From positions 1,922,001-1,986,000 of the forward strand of contig OZ251980.1 of NCBI GenBank assembly GCA_965246745.1: 64,000 bases of DNA. Direction: 5' to 3'. This DNA comes from JANXMY01 sp965246745 (GTDB lineage Bacteria > Armatimonadota > Armatimonadia > Armatimonadales > Capsulimonadaceae). The notes under the pieces are model-generated. The model saw nothing but the letters and a program-made list of their open reading frames with translations. It did no database searches and was not told the origin of the DNA. Positions 13,692 through 22,710 of this stretch are shown piece after piece; within the stretch, counting starts at the first letter, position 1; the number at the start of each line of letters is the position of its first letter. A program made the translations under genes and the position numbers.

Positions 13692-14974
13692 TGCTCGGCA
13701 TCAACCATACGTCCGCCCCCATTGAAGTGCGCGAAAAGCTGGCGTTTTTGGAGCGCGACCTGCCGCAAGCGCTCTCGGCCCTGTCGGCCCTGCCGCTGGT
13801 GCAGGAAGGGGCGCTGCTGTCCACCTGCAACCGGACCGAAGCCTACGCGGTCGGTGCGCCGGGGGCCGGACCGCTGGAAAACGCCCTGGCCGAGTTTCTC
13901 GCGGGCTGGCACGGCTTGTCGCGGCACGAGTTCGACGGCCATTTGTACTGCTACCGCGCCGGGGCCGCCGCCGGACATCTGTTTTCGGTGTCGTCGGGCC
14001 TCGATTCGATGATTTTGGGCGAGCCGGACATTCAGCGGCAGGTCAAAACAGCATTGGAGGCCGCGCAGTCCGCTCGCAGCTTGGGGACCCGGCTTAACCG
14101 CTTGTTTCAAGACGCCCTCGTGACCGGCAAGCGGACCCGGACCGAAACCGGCATTGCGCGGGGGACATTCTCGGTCGGCGCGGCGGCGGTCGAGCTGGCG
14201 ACCCAAATCTTCGGCGAGTCGCTGGCCGGCCACACCGTGCTGGTGCTCGGCGCAGGCAAGATGAGCGAAGTCACCGCCCGGCACCTCACCGCGCGGGGCG
14301 CACCGGCCGTTTTAGTCGCCAATCGGACTTACGAAAAAGCCGAAGCATTGGCCGCGCAGTTCGGCGGCACGGCCCGGCGCTTTGACGACCTGCCCGCCCT
14401 GCTGGCGACAGCGGATATTGTCGTCTGCTCGACCGCCGCGCCGCACCCGATTGTCACCCGCGACCTGGTGCAGTCGGTGATGCGCGTCCGCCGGGGCCGC
14501 CCGCTGTATTTGATCGACATCGCCGTCCCGCGCGATGTCGAAGCGGCGGTGGACGCGCTGGAAAACGTTTACTTGTACAACATAGATCACTTGCAGGAGC
14601 TTGTCGCCGGGGCGCGGCAGTCACGCGCCGGGGAAGTGCTCCGCGCCCGCGAGATTGTGGAAGCGTCCACCGCCGAATACCTGCGCTGGGAGCGGTCGCT
14701 CGAACTCGCCCCGACCATCGCCGCCGTCCGGCACAAGCTCGACGCCGCCAGGCAGGCCGAGCTGGACCGCCTCAAAGCACGCCTGCCTGATCTGCCCGAG
14801 CGCGACTGGCGGGCCATCGAAGCCGCGTTCGCGTCGCTCACCGGCAAGATCGCTCACCCCGCGATCCTCGCCCTGAAAGCCGCCCCGGACACCGAAGGCG
14901 GCCCGGCGGCCGTGGACGCCATCGGGCGGGCGTTCGGCCTAGACGCCGGCACGCCCCCGGAGGCAGGCCGATGA
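13679..14974 (+). CDS. hemA: Glutamyl-tRNA reductase
   Basis: The 431-residue enzyme opens LVLGINHTSAPIEVREKLAF and has the catalytic STCNRTE (C50), SGLDSMILGEPDIQRQVK, a Rossmann VLGAGKMSEVTARHL and the C-terminal dimerisation helices. It reduces glutamyl-tRNA to glutamate-1-semialdehyde, the first committed step of C5 tetrapyrrole synthesis. The start overlaps the preceding gene by 13 bp and the stop overlaps the CcsA/HemX-like gene by ATGA. Feedback by heme is usual in the family but is not visible here. Confidence 0.97.
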   Translation: MSLLVLGINHTSAPIEVREKLAFLERDLPQALSALSALPLVQEGALLSTCNRTEAYAVGAPGAGPLENALAEFLAGWHGLSRHEFDGHLYCYRAGAAAGHLFSVSSGLDSMILGEPDIQRQVKTALEAAQSARSLGTRLNRLFQDALVTGKRTRTETGIARGTFSVGAAAVELATQIFGESLAGHTVLVLGAGKMSEVTARHLTARGAPAVLVANRTYEKAEALAAQFGGTARRFDDLPALLATADIVVCSTAAPHPIVTRDLVQSVMRVRRGRPLYLIDIAVPRDVEAAVDALENVYLYNIDHLQELVAGARQSRAGEVLRAREIVEASTAEYLRWERSLELAPTIAAVRHKLDAARQAELDRLKARLPDLPERDWRAIEAAFASLTGKIAHPAILALKAAPDTEGGPAAVDAIGRAFGLDAGTPPEAGR

Positions 14975-15804
14975 CTGAAGCCTTCTTTTTGATCGCCGCC
15001 GCTGCCGGTTATCTGTTCGGCTCGGCGGCCTACGGCGCATTTTTGATGCTGCGCGTCCCCGCCCTGGCCCTGGCCGGACGGACGGCCACCGTGCTGGCGG
15101 TCGCCCTGCACACGCTCGCCATTGGCCTGCACTGCGCCCGCGTCCACCAAACGCCGTTCACGACCCCCGCCGAAACTCTGTCGGCGTCGGCCTGGACCGT
15201 CGCGCTGGCATACCTCGCGCTGGAGTTTTTTGCGCGGCCTCGGCCCACCGCCCTCGGCGCGGTCGCCCTGCCCGCCGCGTTTTTGTGCCTCTTTGCCGGG
15301 GCGCTGCTCGGCACGGCCCACCCGGCCGGGATAGACCGCGCCGATGCCGCCGTGCTCAACTCGCGCCTGGTCAGCCTGCACATTCTCGCCCTGCTGTTCG
15401 CCTTCGGCCTTTTAGTGCTGGCGTTCGGCTGCGCCGCTTTGTATTTGACACAGTACCGACTCTTGAAGCGCAAAAAGCTGTCGGGCGGCCTGTTCGGCAA
15501 GCTGCCGCCGCTGGCGAGCTTGGACCACCTGGCATTCGCTCTGGTCGCATTTGCGTTTCCCCTGCTGACCGCCGGCCTCGCCGCCGGCTTTGTCGAAGCC
15601 GTCACCGGCGGCCTGCGCGGCGGCTGGGGCGCAGACCCGATGGTGTTGACTTCGGTGGTCACCTGGCTCGTCTACGGCGTGTATTTGACGCTCCACACCG
15701 CCGCCCATTGGCGCGGCCCGCGTGCCAATTACCTGCTGCTGGGCGGCCTGCTGGCAGCGATTATCACCTATTTCATCCCGACCACAACCCATCGGTTCGG
15801 GTAG
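14971..15804 (+). CDS. CcsA/HemX-like cytochrome c assembly membrane protein
   Basis: The 277-residue protein has about eight membrane helices and the layout of the cytochrome c assembly (CcsA/CcmC/HemX) family: VALHTLAIGLH, SLHILALLFAFGLLVLAFG, and a region with GGWGADPM before VTWLVYGVYLTLHTAAHWRG. His residues at helix ends could bind heme. The position after hemA is typical of HemX, which moderates HemA level or supports heme handling. Sequence alone does not separate that from CcsA. Confidence 0.82.
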   Translation: MTEAFFLIAAAAGYLFGSAAYGAFLMLRVPALALAGRTATVLAVALHTLAIGLHCARVHQTPFTTPAETLSASAWTVALAYLALEFFARPRPTALGAVALPAAFLCLFAGALLGTAHPAGIDRADAAVLNSRLVSLHILALLFAFGLLVLAFGCAALYLTQYRLLKRKKLSGGLFGKLPPLASLDHLAFALVAFAFPLLTAGLAAGFVEAVTGGLRGGWGADPMVLTSVVTWLVYGVYLTLHTAAHWRGPRANYLLLGGLLAAIITYFIPTTTHRFG

Positions 15805-15812
15805 GACAGTTT

Positions 15813-16712
15813 ATGCTGAAACGCGGATTATTTAAGAGCATCTTCCAAAAAGTGGACCAGGCCATCACCGGCCGGGGGAAAATTGATGAAGCCCTGTTCG
15901 AAGACTTAGAAGAGTCGCTCATCGGCGCGGACCTTAACATCCACACGACGATGCGGGCGATGGGCGAGCTGCGGGCGATGGTCCAGGACAAGCGGCTTAA
16001 CGACGCCACCGATGTCACCGATTACTTGAAGCGCTTTCTGTGGGACACGCTCACGGGAGACAAACACGACCTGCCGGAGCTTGCCGTCTCGGCAGCCAAT
16101 CCGACTGTCTATTTAGTCGTCGGCGTCAACGGCGTCGGTAAAACCACATCCATCGGCAAGCTGGCCCATCTTCTCAAAAAACAAAACAAGCGCGTCGTCC
16201 TCGCCGCCGCCGACACGTTCCGCGCCGCCGCCACCGAGCAGCTTGTCCTTTGGGGCGACCGCGTCGGCGTCCCCGTCGTCACCGGCAAGCCCAACGCCGA
16301 CCCTGCCGCCGTCGTCTTTGACGCCGTCCAAGCCGCCAAAGCGTCAAACGCCGATTATCTGATTATTGACACGGCGGGCCGCCTGCACAACAAAGCCAAT
16401 CTCATGGAAGAATTGAAAAAGGTCAATCGCATCATCCAGCGCGAGCTGGGCGGCCGCGCCGCCGACGAAACCCTTTTGGTTCTCGATGCCACCACCGGCC
16501 AAAACGCCGTCAATCAGGCCCGCGAGTTCAAAACCGCCGTCGCCGTCACCGGCCTTGTCCTGGCAAAACTCGACGGCACCGCGCGGGGCGGCATCGTCAT
16601 TACCATCAAAGACGAACTCGGCGTCCCCATCAAGCTCATCGGCACCGGCGAAAAACTCGGCGACCTCGAAGTCTTCAACCCCCAAGCCTTCGTAGATGCT
16701 TTGTTTGAGTAG
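15813..16712 (+). CDS. ftsY: Signal recognition particle receptor FtsY
   Basis: The 299-residue protein comprises a short helical N domain (DEALFEDLEESLIGADLNIH) and the SRP GTPase: G1 GVNGVGKTTSIGKLA, AADTFRAAATEQL, IIDTAGRLHNKANLMEEL, LAKLDGTARGG and GTGEKLGDLEVFNP. It docks ribosome-SRP complexes at the membrane. ATG 15813 (MLKRGLFKSIFQKV) is used; the open frame extends further upstream through the previous gene but is not coding there. There is no acidic A domain, as in many shorter FtsY proteins. Confidence 0.96.
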   Translation: MLKRGLFKSIFQKVDQAITGRGKIDEALFEDLEESLIGADLNIHTTMRAMGELRAMVQDKRLNDATDVTDYLKRFLWDTLTGDKHDLPELAVSAANPTVYLVVGVNGVGKTTSIGKLAHLLKKQNKRVVLAAADTFRAAATEQLVLWGDRVGVPVVTGKPNADPAAVVFDAVQAAKASNADYLIIDTAGRLHNKANLMEELKKVNRIIQRELGGRAADETLLVLDATTGQNAVNQAREFKTAVAVTGLVLAKLDGTARGGIVITIKDELGVPIKLIGTGEKLGDLEVFNPQAFVDALFE

Positions 16713-16728
16713 GGGCGCTGCTTGCCGC

Positions 16729-16763
16729 GCCCTCTCACTTAACCGTGCCCTCTCACTTAACCG
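16729..16763 (+). repeat. Short tandem repeat after ftsY
   Basis: GCCCTCTCACTTAACCG occurs twice with 18-bp period, 16 bases after the ftsY stop, in a gap of about 100 bases before the pseudopilin gene. Confidence 0.85.
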
Positions 16764-16818
16764 CACCCTTTCTGCTCTCGCCGCGCCCTTTCTATGCCGA
16801 CCGAAAGGAGTCTTACCC

Positions 16819-17433
16819 ATGCCGCTCCCGCTCAAATGGCCGCCGCCCCTCCAAATCGCCGCCGTCCTGTGCATCATCGCGTTTATGGCCGTCGTTTTGT
16901 TTCCCGTCTTTGTCCATGCGCCCAACACGGACGGTCGCGCTTCCTGCATGTCCAATCTCGAGCAGCTCGGCCTTGCCGACATTCAGTACGAGCAGGACGC
17001 CGACGAAACCTTCCCGCCGGGCGTGGGCGCAAACGGTAATGGGTGGGCCGGTCAGCTTTACGGCTTCACCAAGTCCACAGGCGTCTACCGCTGCCCCAAA
17101 GACGCTTCCGACCCGCCGTTTATCTCCTACGCCGAAAACCGGAACCTCGCCGGAATTGGATACGGCAACCTCGCTTTGCCTGCCGCCACCGTCGCGCTGT
17201 ACGAGTTCTCAACCCCAAACTGCGACCCGTCCACGCCCGAAGCCATCAGCGCGACCGGCCTTCAAGCCCCGCCCCACAGCGCCCGGCACCTGCCCGACTA
17301 CGGCCTCAACTTCCTCCTAACCGACGGCCACGTCAAGATGCTGACGCCTGAAAAAGTCTCCGGCGGCCCCGGCGCAGTTAGTCCCAAAGCGTTGCCATCC
17401 GGGGCATTCGTGCAGACCTTCGCCGCAAAATAA
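16819..17433 (+). CDS. Pseudopilin-like secreted protein (DUF1559-like)
   Basis: The 204-residue protein has a single N-terminal hydrophobic helix (about 12-31) but no classical type IV prepilin cleavage site with a following Glu. Then come GRASCMSNLEQLGLADIQYEQ and DETFPPG, standard for the many pseudopilin-like proteins of Planctomycetota and Armatimonadota. The C-terminal HLPDYGLNFLLTDGHVK resembles their H-X9-DG motif, with a spacing of 11 instead of 9. ATG 16819 follows AAAGGAG. It is probably anchored at the outer face of the membrane; its role is unknown. Confidence 0.75.
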   Translation: MPLPLKWPPPLQIAAVLCIIAFMAVVLFPVFVHAPNTDGRASCMSNLEQLGLADIQYEQDADETFPPGVGANGNGWAGQLYGFTKSTGVYRCPKDASDPPFISYAENRNLAGIGYGNLALPAATVALYEFSTPNCDPSTPEAISATGLQAPPHSARHLPDYGLNFLLTDGHVKMLTPEKVSGGPGAVSPKALPSGAFVQTFAAK

Positions 17434-17451
17434 CGCTTGGTGTCGAACGCC

Positions 17452-18045
17452 TCAAATCTCCTGAATGTTCAGCGGTGGCGGGAATTCGATACTGTCATAA
17501 ACTTCCGCCACCGGCAGAAAGGCGCTCACGGACGCCAGGACCAGGACCGCTTCCGGCTGATTCAGCTCGGACAGCACCCAGCGGTCACCGTCGCGCACAA
17601 AATGCTCCACTCGCATCACGCTCTGCGTGATCAGCACATACTCCTGCAAAGACGCCAAGCGCCGGTAGTGCGCGAACTTGCCGCCTCGGTCAAACGCTTC
17701 CGTCGAATCGGACAGCACTTCAATCAGCGCCGCCGGGTTCAGCAGCGTGTCAAGATACTCGTCGCCGAACTGCGGCTGCCCGCAGACAATCACCACATCC
17801 GGGTACACATACGCCCCGGTCGCCTGCACCGAAACCCGCAGGTTGTTCGCCACCGCCCGGCACGGCCCGCCCCGAAGCTGCCGGCCAATCTCCCGCAGGA
17901 GATTGGAAACAATAATCGTGTGCTTGTAGCTCGTTCCCGCCATTGCGAAAATCTCGCCCGACACATATTCGCTTTTATGATCCGCCGCCCGCTCCCTCGC
18001 CAGATACTCCTGCGGCGTAAAGCGCGGCTTCGCCAAAGATGCCAT
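17452..18045 (-). CDS. Uma2-family endonuclease-like protein
   Basis: The 197-residue protein of the Uma2 (DUF820) PD-(D/E)XK superfamily has FTPQEYLARERAADHKSEYVSGEIFAM, YVYPDVVIVCG (metal Asp), PAALIEVLSDSTEAFDRGGKFAHYR (Glu of the nuclease core) and LQEYVLI. These genes are numerous in cyanobacteria and related genomes; function and substrates are unknown. It stands alone, convergent with the pseudopilin gene. A dispersed hairpin repeat lies just upstream of it. Confidence 0.88.
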   Translation of the reverse strand: MASLAKPRFTPQEYLARERAADHKSEYVSGEIFAMAGTSYKHTIIVSNLLREIGRQLRGGPCRAVANNLRVSVQATGAYVYPDVVIVCGQPQFGDEYLDTLLNPAALIEVLSDSTEAFDRGGKFAHYRRLASLQEYVLITQSVMRVEHFVRDGDRWVLSELNQPEAVLVLASVSAFLPVAEVYDSIEFPPPLNIQEI

Positions 18046-18092
18046 GATGTTTTCCTATACCTGAGCGTTTACCAATCTCTGATGCCAGTCCC

Positions 18093-18147
18093 GCGAAGCG
18101 GTACTTCCTGGCGTCCGCGCCGTGTCGCCGTGCCATTCATGGCATGG
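18093..18147 (+). repeat. Dispersed hairpin repeat, copy 3 of 3
   Basis: It contains CCGCGAAGCGG, CTGGCGTCCGCGCC and GCCGTG, with terminal hairpin TGCCAT-TC-ATGGCA. It lies between the pepF stop and the start of the Uma2 gene. Confidence 0.8.
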
Positions 18148-18150
18148 TTT

Positions 18151-19971
18151 CTATTCCCCGACAATCTCCGCCAATCTATCCACCATCTTGGACAGCACGC
18201 CGAACGCACGCTCAATCGGCGCGGGCGAGGTCATGTCAATCCCGGCGAGCTTCAGGGCGTCGAGCGGGTACAGCGAGCCGCCGGCTTTGAGGAACTCCAA
18301 GTAACGCGCAGCGGCGGGTGCGCCTCCCGCGCGGACATCTTCGGCCAGGGCGTTCGCGGCGGAAATGCCGGTCGCGTATTGATACACATAAAACGGCGCG
18401 TATAAATGGCTGAACTGCGCCCAGGTGATGCCGAGCCGCGCTTCGTCTATCTCGACCTGCCCGCCGTAGCCCTCGCGGAAGAACCCGGCCAAAGTCGCCC
18501 CCATGCCGTCGGCGGTCAGCGCCTCGCCGCGCTCGATGCGCTCGTGGCAGTCCAATTCAAACCGGGCCAGGGTCGGCATGACAAACAAATACCGATGGAA
18601 GTTGGAAATCGCTTCTTCGATAATCGCCAGAGTCGCATCACGGTCGGTGACAGTATCCAAAAGATGGCCCCGGACAAGCGCCTGATCGAAGTTCGATGCC
18701 ACTTCGGCGACAAACAGCGAGTAATTGGAATACAGCGGCGGCTGAGACTGCCAGGTCAGAAACGAGTGCATCGAGTGGCCCAGCTCGTGCGCCAGCGTGC
18801 TCACCGAGAACAAATCGTCCCGGTAGTTCATCATAATGAACGGAAACGTGCCGGGAACGCCCGACGAAAACGCGCCGCTGCCTTTGCCGACGCTCGGCGC
18901 ACGGTCCACCCAGCGGTCCTGCGTCAAGCCCCGGCGCATCGCGCTCACATACGCTTCGCCCAGCGGGGCCATGCCGGCGCAGATGATTTCAGTCGCTTCG
19001 GCAAACGAGATCGCTGTTTCGCCGCGCGGCATCGGCGCGGGCACGGCGTCGGCAGGCACGTCTGAGCAATAAAGCGTTTCCACCCCGAGGCCCTTCTTCA
19101 ATAAGCCCCAGTAGCGGTGCCAGATCGGGAGATTGGCTTGAAACACCGTCAGGAGCGTATCGAAGACTTCGCGCGGGATGGCGTTTGGGGCCAGCGACGC
19201 GTCCAGGGCCGACGGGTAGCGGCGGGCGCGGCTTTGGAACACGCTCTGCTTGACCCGGCCGCTGAGGCACGCCGCCAGCGTGTTCTTGACGCCTAAGTGT
19301 CCGTCGGCATAGCTTTCCCACGCCGCTTTCCGCACGGCTTGGTCAGGATGGCGCAGCAGCTCGGCGATTGTTCCCTGCGCGACTTCATGCGCCATGCCCT
19401 CTTCGTCTGTCACCGAGGCGAATTTAATATCGGCGTCGGTCAGAACGCTCGCCGCCGTGGACAGCGACCCCAGCGGCTCGGCGGCCTCAGCCAGCAGGGC
19501 TTCTACTTCTTCCGACCGCACATGCGCCCGCCGCCGGGCCAGGCGGTCAAAATAATGGCGGTAGACGCCGAGCGCCGGGGTCGCTGAAACCCACTGCGCC
19601 AGCGTGTCCGCGTTCAGCGCCAGCAGCTCCGGCTCGTAAAACGCCGTCGCGGCGGCGAACCGGGCCGACAGCCCATCCGCACGGCTCGCCAGCGCGGCGG
19701 CGTTTTGGTCGCCGTTATCGCCCGCCCGCTGCATCCCCGCATACAGCCCCACACGCCGCACGGCAAGGTGGACTTCGCCGCGCCGCGCCAGGGCGTCGGC
19801 CAGCCCGCCCGGCGACTCGCCCAGCCGCACGGCATACGCCCTGAATGCCGGGAGCAGGCCGCTGACCCGCTCAAACTCGGCGTCCCACTCGCGCTCGGAC
19901 GCAAACACGCTTTCGACATTCCACATCTCTTCGCGCCGCACATCTCGGCGCTTCGGTAAATTGGTTGGCAT
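18151..19971 (-). CDS. pepF: Oligoendopeptidase F (M3B metallopeptidase)
   Basis: The 606-residue protein has the zinc motif HELGHSMHS at about residue 393 and the downstream ASNFDQAL... EAISNFHRYLFV region typical of PepF. It hydrolyses short peptides in the cytoplasm. NLPKRRDV followed by WNVESVFASEREWDAEF matches the family N-terminus. Length is normal. It stands as a single gene between the PQQ-repeat gene and a hairpin repeat. Confidence 0.94.
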   Translation of the reverse strand: MPTNLPKRRDVRREEMWNVESVFASEREWDAEFERVSGLLPAFRAYAVRLGESPGGLADALARRGEVHLAVRRVGLYAGMQRAGDNGDQNAAALASRADGLSARFAAATAFYEPELLALNADTLAQWVSATPALGVYRHYFDRLARRRAHVRSEEVEALLAEAAEPLGSLSTAASVLTDADIKFASVTDEEGMAHEVAQGTIAELLRHPDQAVRKAAWESYADGHLGVKNTLAACLSGRVKQSVFQSRARRYPSALDASLAPNAIPREVFDTLLTVFQANLPIWHRYWGLLKKGLGVETLYCSDVPADAVPAPMPRGETAISFAEATEIICAGMAPLGEAYVSAMRRGLTQDRWVDRAPSVGKGSGAFSSGVPGTFPFIMMNYRDDLFSVSTLAHELGHSMHSFLTWQSQPPLYSNYSLFVAEVASNFDQALVRGHLLDTVTDRDATLAIIEEAISNFHRYLFVMPTLARFELDCHERIERGEALTADGMGATLAGFFREGYGGQVEIDEARLGITWAQFSHLYAPFYVYQYATGISAANALAEDVRAGGAPAAARYLEFLKAGGSLYPLDALKLAGIDMTSPAPIERAFGVLSKMVDRLAEIVGE

Positions 19972-20001
19972 GTTGTTTCTTTCTCGAAGACCTCACTCGG
20001 C

Positions 20002-21609
20002 TTACTCTGTCGCCTGCAAAACATACAAAACGCCGTTGGTCGCGGCGCAGACGACGTAATCCCCGTACAGGGCCGGACCCGCCGTGCCGAGGCGCGTGCC
20101 CGGCGACGTTTCATACGCCCGCCGGACCGTGTACTCGCTGTCCAGGGAATACAAAAAGCCGTCGTCGGCCCCGGCAAAGACCGTCTGCCCGCTGCACACC
20201 GGCGATGACCGCAGGGGCGACCCGCTGACCCGCTTGGAGCGGACTAAGTGGCCCGAGCGGGCAGCGACAACATGCAGAAAGCCGTCGTCGCACGGCACGA
20301 ACAGCAGGCCGCCGTCGGCGGACAGCGCGGGAGTCGCAGACAAGCCGCGCGACGACACCGACGTTTTCCACCTCACCGACCCTGTCGCGGTTTCCAGCGC
20401 ATACACCGTCCCGGCCATCGTCGCCGCATAGACCGTCCCGTCGCGCACCAAAAGCGCGGCGTCAAACGGCCCGTCGGTCGCCGCCGACCACACTTCCGCC
20501 CCCGTCGCCAGGTCAAACGCCCGCACCTCCGCCGTATCCGCCGCCGCAAAGACCCCGCCGCCCCAGACCGCCGGGGCCGTGTCGGTCGGCCCGCCCAGGG
20601 GCAGGGTTCGCAGCGCCGCCCCCGTCAAACGGTCCAAAATCACCAGCGCGTCGCCTGCCGGAACAATCAGCAGGCCGTCGCTCACCGCCAGGCCGCCGTA
20701 GATCGGCCCGGCAACTTTGGCTTCCCACCGCCGCGTTCCCCGAATCGCGTCCATCGCCAGCACCGCGCCGTTTAAAGTCGCCGCATACAACACTCCATCG
20801 TCCGACAGCGCCAATCCGCCCCGGTCAGGATACACGCCGGACCCATCGGGCAGGTCAAAGTCCCACAAGGCCGCGCCCGTAGCGAGTTCAAACGCAAACA
20901 GCGTCGCTTTACTGCTTGCCGTGTCAATCCCCGATGCGACCACCATGCCGAACGCCGCCAGCGGAGCGCTCCATTCCAGCGCCTCCGCCGCCCGCGCCGG
21001 GGCGAACGAGGGAAACGACCACCGCCGCGCCAGGTGCGTTCCCAGCGCCTTTGCGCCGCTGAGCGCGTGCGCCGAGTCCCCGCCCGGCGACAGCCGCCAG
21101 TCGCTTTCCGGGCGCAGCACATGGGCTGCGCTCAGGCGGCAGACATGCGCCAGCCACGTGTTCGGCGTCCCGCAGACCCGGCACAGGCGTATCCGCTCCC
21201 CGCAGCGGCGGCACTCCGTCGCGCCGTCCGGCAGGTCGGCGGCGCAGTGCGGGCAGTTCGAGAGCGGCGGCAGCACCGCAATCGTCAGCGCCAAATCGGG
21301 CGGCAGGTCGGCGGCCTCTTGGGCGGAGACCGAAAGGTACTGCCCGTACACCGACACTGAAGCTGCCGCGAGAGCCGCGTTGCCCGCCCGCTCGGGCCTA
21401 AGCTCCGCCGTCACCGCCTGCCGCTCCGCCGGGGCCAGCGCGAACTCTTGAGGGTAAATCTCCAGCCACGGCACCGGCGACTTCACCCCGACATGCAGCA
21501 CCGCCCGCCCGCTGTCGTTTTTGACCACGGCCACCCGCCGGGCCACCTTGTCCGCCCCCAGCGCATGCTCCGCCGAGAAATCAAACTCCGCCGTGTCTAA
21601 GACCGCCAT
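20002..21609 (-). CDS. PQQ-type beta-propeller protein with zinc ribbon
   Basis: The 535-residue protein has an N-terminal beta domain (about 1-110), a double zinc-ribbon-like segment CPHCAADLPDGATECRRCG then CRVCGTPN (about 135-170), and a C-terminal PQQ-like propeller. Blades recur as LYAATLNGAVLAMDA, FAAADTAEVRAFDLATGAEVW, VYAATMAGTVYALETATGSVRW and LFVPCDDGFLHVVAARSG. No signal peptide is seen. Function is unknown; such proteins often act as scaffolds. Its first ~48 bases are duplicated at 22477-22524, upstream of the HEPN-A module. Confidence 0.82.
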   Translation of the reverse strand: MAVLDTAEFDFSAEHALGADKVARRVAVVKNDSGRAVLHVGVKSPVPWLEIYPQEFALAPAERQAVTAELRPERAGNAALAAASVSVYGQYLSVSAQEAADLPPDLALTIAVLPPLSNCPHCAADLPDGATECRRCGERIRLCRVCGTPNTWLAHVCRLSAAHVLRPESDWRLSPGGDSAHALSGAKALGTHLARRWSFPSFAPARAAEALEWSAPLAAFGMVVASGIDTASSKATLFAFELATGAALWDFDLPDGSGVYPDRGGLALSDDGVLYAATLNGAVLAMDAIRGTRRWEAKVAGPIYGGLAVSDGLLIVPAGDALVILDRLTGAALRTLPLGGPTDTAPAVWGGGVFAAADTAEVRAFDLATGAEVWSAATDGPFDAALLVRDGTVYAATMAGTVYALETATGSVRWKTSVSSRGLSATPALSADGGLLFVPCDDGFLHVVAARSGHLVRSKRVSGSPLRSSPVCSGQTVFAGADDGFLYSLDSEYTVRRAYETSPGTRLGTAGPALYGDYVVCAATNGVLYVLQATE

Positions 21610-21622
21610 TGAAAAACCGCCT

Positions 21623-21958
21623 TTATGCGTGCGCCGCTTCCAGCGGGGCGTACTGAAGCCCCGTTTGCTCCGCTTCCGCCGTTGTCAGCCCGGTCGCCGA
21701 CGAGACTTGAAGCACGAAGCTGCGCCCCCGTGCCTGCTCGCAGGCATTGACAATGATCTCGGAGCGCTCAATCGGGTCCAAATCGCGCCAGGCGTTCCAG
21801 ATGACATACAAGCTGAGCGGCCCGCGCTCGGCGTCCCCGTCTTCAATGATAAACGGCTCCGCCGGCGGCGACTGCGGCGACCGCCATTCCTCGGCCAGCC
21901 GGCGTTCCAGCTCCTTGTATTTCAACCTGCCGAACTCAATCAGCTTTGCAAACGACAT
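21623..21958 (-). CDS. HEPN-module partner A
   Basis: The 111-residue protein is of unrecognised family. It is a clear paralogue of 22868-23200: RLAEEWRSPQ, then LYVIWNAWRDLDPIERSEIIV, then GLTTAEAEQTGLQYAPLEA, each with a counterpart in the other copy. It follows the HEPN-A stop by 3 bases and precedes the PQQ gene by 13. The consistent pairing with a HEPN gene suggests an antitoxin or regulator of the HEPN protein (inference). Confidence 0.72.
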   Translation of the reverse strand: MSFAKLIEFGRLKYKELERRLAEEWRSPQSPPAEPFIIEDGDAERGPLSLYVIWNAWRDLDPIERSEIIVNACEQARGRSFVLQVSSATGLTTAEAEQTGLQYAPLEAAHA

Positions 21959-21961
21959 TTT

Positions 21962-22462
21962 CTACCTCCATAACTCCGTGTAGTGCCGATGCAGCCAGGT
22001 CACATCACTGTGAGCGTTTTCCGCTTCCTGCACCGTCGCTTGATCCTGCCGGTAGCGCATTCCGATCCACGCCGTTTGATGCAGCCGTCGGGTACGCGCG
22101 ATGAACGACGCATCCACCAGCGGCGGCAGGGAGCGGCGCTGGCGACGGCGCACTTCCCGCAAAAGCAGCGCCCAAAATTGAACGCTGTGGTAGCTCTCGT
22201 GCGAAATAGCCGGGAGATACAAACGCCCCGCCGCCAGCGCCGGGGCCAGCCTCGGCTGAATACGATCCACAGCGCTGGCTCCGGCGCAGCGCAAATAGGC
22301 GTTTTTCAGCAGCATTTCCGCCGAGTAGCCCAGCAGATAAATCCCTGCGCCGCGATGCCCGGCGGCGATCAGCGCAGTCCCCTCCCGGTACTTTTGCCCC
22401 GAGGCCAAATCGAATTCCTGCACCGTTTCAGGAACCGTCTCCAAGCGTCGGCGCAGCGTCAT
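21962..22462 (-). CDS. HEPN-like protein A
   Basis: The 166-residue protein opens MTLRRRLETVPETVQEFDLAS and has GAGIYLLGYSAEMLLKNAYL, the helix typical of HEPN domains. The C-terminal block MRYRQDQAT...E...SDVTWLHRHY is shared almost residue for residue with HEPN-B (23205-23723) and seems specific to this pair. No canonical R-x4-6-H is obvious; the RHY near the C-terminus might substitute. Its ATG overlaps by ATGA the end of a 21-codon relic of the PQQ gene start. Confidence 0.75.
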   Translation of the reverse strand: MTLRRRLETVPETVQEFDLASGQKYREGTALIAAGHRGAGIYLLGYSAEMLLKNAYLRCAGASAVDRIQPRLAPALAAGRLYLPAISHESYHSVQFWALLLREVRRRQRRSLPPLVDASFIARTRRLHQTAWIGMRYRQDQATVQEAENAHSDVTWLHRHYTELWR

Positions 22463-22524
22463 CGCGTCGGCTCCCGCGCATGCTCCGCCGAGAAATCAAA
22501 TTCCGTTGTGTCTAAAACCGCCAC
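22459..22524 (-). pseudogene. Duplicated 5' end of the PQQ-propeller gene
   Basis: About 48 bases match the start of the PQQ gene at 21562-21609 with roughly five differences. The frame reads MAVLDTTEFDFSAEHA from a GTG, then stops after 21 codons at a TGA overlapping the HEPN-A ATG. The HEPN-A/partner-A cassette is therefore flanked by a direct repeat of the PQQ gene 5' end. Confidence 0.8.
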
Positions 22525-22547
22525 TGCTTCTCCCAAAGGACTCAAAA

Positions 22548-22580
22548 ATGCCCGTATTTCTGCCGATACTCCGCCTATGA
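22548..22580 (+). CDS. Possible 10-residue leader peptide
   Basis: An ATG preceded by AAAGGA at good spacing opens MPVFLPILRL, whose TGA overlaps the ATG of the next small frame by 4 bp. Coupled translation would explain why the next frame has no ribosome site of its own. Confidence 0.4.
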   Translation: MPVFLPILRL

Positions 22581-22705
22581 CCACCGCCGCCTGCCCGCGC
22601 ACTCTCTACGCGCCTAACCCGCCGCAGCTTGACGACCCCTGGCTGAAAATCGCCCTGGTCATTGTCACGATCATTTTGCTGGCCGCGCTTGCCCTCGGCT
22701 CGTAA
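22577..22705 (+). CDS. Small single-span membrane protein
   Basis: The 42-residue frame has a Pro-rich N-terminus and a C-terminal hydrophobic helix (LKIALVIVTIILLAALALG). It is tail-anchored in the same way as the small proteins at 52058 and 52478. No family is recognised. It is the only plus-strand candidate within the HEPN region. Support comes from the coupled leader and the clean membrane segment. Confidence 0.45.
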   Translation: MTTAACPRTLYAPNPPQLDDPWLKIALVIVTIILLAALALGS

Positions 22706-22710
22706 AACGT

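Noticed and set aside
15285..15812. FtsY with a long N-terminal A domain
   Set aside because: The extension is an out-of-frame shadow of the CcsA/HemX-like gene; ATG 15813 begins the N domain.
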